From the NCBI RefSeq assembly GCF_002803515.1, contig NZ_PHQX01000001.1, positions 4,092,001-4,156,000 of the forward strand: a stretch of 64,000 nt of DNA, written 5' to 3'. Position numbers and translations under genes: made by a program. The notes below the pieces were generated by a model. That model was not told where the DNA came from. It was given only the letters and a program-made list of their open reading frames with translations, and did no database searches. This stretch comes from Stenotrophomonas lactitubi (lineage in GTDB: Bacteria > Pseudomonadota > Gammaproteobacteria > Xanthomonadales > Xanthomonadaceae). This document shows, piece by piece, positions 61,911 to 64,000 of this stretch (its first letter is position 1; every line of letters begins with the position of its first letter).

Positions 61911-62876
61911 TCACGCGCGATCAGCAAAATACTCGCGGCACCACTGCACCACCGGCGGCAGGCCCTGTTCGATCGGCATGACCGGTTCGTAGCCAAATGC
62001 GTCATGTGCGCGCTGGGTATCGGCCATCGTGCGTACCATGTCGCCCGGCTGCATCGGCTTGTACACCTTCTGCGCGGGGCGACCAGCGGCCTGCTCGATC
62101 ACGCCGATGAAGCGCTCCAGCTCGACCGGCGTGTGGTTGCCGAGGTTGAACACCCGGTGCGGCACCGGACCATCAGCCGGGTGCGCGAGGGCGCCGAGAA
62201 TACCGGCAACGATGTCGGAGACATGTGTGAAGTCGCGCTGCATGCGGCCTTCGTTGAACACATCGATCGAACGACCGGCCAGCACCGCGCGCGAGAACAG
62301 CAGCGGCGCCATGTCCGGCCGACCCCACGGGCCGTACACGGTGAAGAAGCGCAGGCCGGTGGCATGCAGGCCATACAACTGCGCGTAGGTGTAGGCCATC
62401 AGTTCATTGGCGGCCTTGGTTGCTGCGTACAGCGAGCGCGGCTGGTCCACGCGCTGGTCTTCGGAGAACGGCGGCGTAGCCGAATCGCCATACACCGAAC
62501 TGCTGGATGCATACACCAGATGCTGCACGCCACGGTGGCGGCACAGCTCGAGCATGTTGACGAAGCCGACCAGGTTGCTGTCGACGTAGGCGTGCGGGTT
62601 TTCCAGCGAATAGCGCACGCCGGCCTGTGCGGCCAGGTGGATCACCGCCGTCGGCTGTATTTCGTCGAACAGCGCGGCCAGGCCGTCGCGGTCGGTCAGG
62701 TCCAGCGTGCGCAGGTCCAGCGTCGGGCACAGTGCGGCCACGCGGTCGCGCTTGATCTGCGGGTCGTAGTAATCGTTGAAGTTGTCCAGGCCGACCACGG
62801 ACTGACCCGCATCAAGCAGGGCACGCGCGGTGTAGGCACCGATGAAGCCGGCTGCGCCGGTAAGCAGGATGGTCAT
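61911..62876 (-). CDS. NAD-dependent epimerase, probable UDP-glucuronate 4-epimerase
   Basis: A 321-residue extended SDR with TGAAGFIGAYTARALLDAGQ, the SSSVYGDS serine and the YAATK Tyr/Lys pair. LRFFTVYGPWGRPDMA and FNEGRMQRDFTHVSDIV are typical of UDP-glucuronate and UDP-galacturonate epimerases. It likely makes UDP-galacturonate for surface polysaccharide. It lies 90 bases upstream of the GT2/LAB_N pair on the same strand. Confidence 0.9.
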   Translation of the reverse strand: MTILLTGAAGFIGAYTARALLDAGQSVVGLDNFNDYYDPQIKRDRVAALCPTLDLRTLDLTDRDGLAALFDEIQPTAVIHLAAQAGVRYSLENPHAYVDSNLVGFVNMLELCRHRGVQHLVYASSSSVYGDSATPPFSEDQRVDQPRSLYAATKAANELMAYTYAQLYGLHATGLRFFTVYGPWGRPDMAPLLFSRAVLAGRSIDVFNEGRMQRDFTHVSDIVAGILGALAHPADGPVPHRVFNLGNHTPVELERFIGVIEQAAGRPAQKVYKPMQPGDMVRTMADTQRAHDAFGYEPVMPIEQGLPPVVQWCREYFADRA

Positions 62877-62940
62877 TGCGGTGGGCCTGGAATTCAGCGG
62901 TCAATTCAACGGTTACAGAGTTTGATGGTACGCGCAGGGC

Positions 62941-63666
62941 CTAGAACAGGCCGAAACGCTTCTTGGCCACATTGGTGCGCCCCGGCTGGATGACATCCTG
63001 GATGTTCTTCGCATCGAAGCGGTCCAGCAGGGTTTCCGAATCCTTCTTCAGCTTCAGATCCATCTCTTCCGGGTACAGCGGCACGATCGCCATGAATTCG
63101 ATGGTCTTGCCGTCTTCCAGCTCCAGCGTGCCGAAGTCGTCCGGAGTGGTGACCGGCGGCAGCACGATGGCGCCATCGAATCCCACGCCCGGCGCATAGG
63201 GCTCGGACGGATGACCGTTGGGAATGGTGTGGCCGAAGCCCAGCCAGGTGTCGTACTCATGCGGCAGCCGTGCCAGCGTCTTCAACAGGCGCACCGGCCA
63301 ATAGTTGCGTTCGTCCTCGAAGGCATCCTGGGTGATCGGCCAATCCGCCGGCAAGGTCACCATCAGTTCCATGTGCCGGGGGGCGTCCACCTCATCGGGC
63401 ACGGCCATCGGCAGATCGCTCATGCCCGAGGTCACCAGCCGCAGGTACGGACACGCGTCGCTGGCCGGCACCACGTGCACGTCGATGTGCACGATATCGG
63501 AGATGATTTCGTGGAAGACGCCGGAGATCGGGCCAAGATGACGCTCGATGTAGGCGCTGATCGCCTCGATGTGTTCTTCGCCGTGGGCCGGGGTGAAGTC
63601 CTTCTCGCGGCTGTGCACGAGAATCGGGCTGCCGCCCGGGCTGACGTCGTCGATTTCAATGGTCAT
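62941..63666 (-). CDS. Suppressor of fused (SUFU) domain protein
   Basis: A 241-residue cytoplasmic protein. The SUFU-like stretch runs through VFHEIISDIVHIDVHVVPASDACPYL, VTSGMSDLPM and WPVRLLKTLARLPHEYDTWLGFGHTIPNG. Bacterial SUFU proteins have no known hedgehog role and often act as immunity proteins in polymorphic toxin systems, but no toxin is near. The start at 63666 fits the domain. Confidence 0.85.
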   Translation of the reverse strand: MTIEIDDVSPGGSPILVHSREKDFTPAHGEEHIEAISAYIERHLGPISGVFHEIISDIVHIDVHVVPASDACPYLRLVTSGMSDLPMAVPDEVDAPRHMELMVTLPADWPITQDAFEDERNYWPVRLLKTLARLPHEYDTWLGFGHTIPNGHPSEPYAPGVGFDGAIVLPPVTTPDDFGTLELEDGKTIEFMAIVPLYPEEMDLKLKKDSETLLDRFDAKNIQDVIQPGRTNVAKKRFGLF

Positions 63667-63808
63667 GTCCTGCTCCCTGGATGAGCCACGGGGCGGAGCG
63701 GCCCACCTGCGGTGGACGACGCGGCCTCCGGCACGCGCGGCGGTGCGTTCCCTGCAATCGACGGAGCACGGCAGGAACAGGCCGTGCGCCCATGAAACTG
63801 CGCCGGGG

Positions 63809-64000
63809 TCAGCCCTGGCGCGTGCGCAGCCGCTCCAGCACGCCATCGAGCGTGTCCAGGTTGGCGTAATGGATGATCAGCTTGCCCTTGCCACCGCGAC
63901 CATGGTTGATCGCAACCGAGGTACCCAGCACTTCGGACAGCTCGGTCTCCAGCGAGGCGATATCGGCCTGCTGCACCTTGGCCACCGGCTGCGGACGGTT
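63809..64000 (-). CDS. parB: ParB chromosome partitioning protein, C-terminal end only
   Basis: The last 63 residues are in the window and the gene continues past position 64000. ADIASLETELSEVLGTSV and KGKLIIHYANLDTLDGVLERL match the C-terminal dimerisation domain of ParB. It binds parS sites near oriC, so the window is probably within a few tens of kb of the origin. Confidence 0.92.
   Translation of the reverse strand, partial: NRPQPVAKVQQADIASLETELSEVLGTSVAINHGRGGKGKLIIHYANLDTLDGVLERLRTRQG

Overview
The window is GC-rich DNA from a gammaproteobacterium of the Xanthomonadaceae, most likely a Stenotrophomonas of the S. maltophilia group. Three things suggest this: an aryl-polyene (xanthomonadin-type) pigment operon, an sX13-like small RNA downstream of polA, and many short palindromic repeats of the form GTAG(A/C)GCCGxGCC-ATG-ctcGGC, which resemble the SMAG/REP elements described in S. 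maltophilia. The parB 3' end at the right edge suggests a chromosomal position not far from the replication origin.

Layout. Positions 1-15474 (minus strand) hold one tightly overlapping operon of at least 18 genes for an aryl polyene: ketosynthases, a chain-length-factor-like protein, two acyl carrier proteins, ketoreductase, dehydratases, an acyl-activating ligase fused to a dehydratase, an aromatic amino acid ammonia-lyase, a flavin halogenase-like enzyme, acyl- and glycosyltransferases, and a LolA/MMPL/lipoprotein export set. It runs off the left edge. Next come cydAB (cyanide-insensitive-type bd oxidase), a low-GC gene of uncertain family, an ECF sigma factor with small membrane proteins, an S9 peptidase, a Nudix hydrolase, and three paralogous secreted cysteine-rich proteins interrupted by hemF. 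Then follow a DUF421 gene, an sX13-like sRNA, polA and uspA.

The most striking region is 34117-40302, an RNA repair/quality-control locus. RtcR (CARF-like sensor plus sigma-54 AAA+ activator) is divergent from a sigma-54 promoter that drives rsr (bacterial Ro60), an RNA-only segment, rtcB (RNA ligase) and rtcA (RNA cyclase). The segment between rsr and rtcB (36481-36898) encodes three tandem Y-RNA-like modules. Each has the same terminal stem and a T-arm. The middle one can be folded as a complete four-armed tRNA whose two halves are in reversed (permuted) order, with a CUU anticodon-like loop.

The right part has uvrD, a FAD/NAD(P)-binding protein, cardiolipin synthase, rpmG-rpmB, a DnaQ-like exonuclease, a GT1 glycosyltransferase, a LysR/RidA divergent pair, a four-gene czc-type heavy-metal efflux operon, a DUF885 protein, three 150-bp tandem repeats, a small sugar/lipid cluster (LAB_N protein, GT2, epimerase), a SUFU-domain protein and the parB end. 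Starts were chosen from overlaps, Shine-Dalgarno sites and family lengths. Functional names rest on motifs read by eye; no database search was run.
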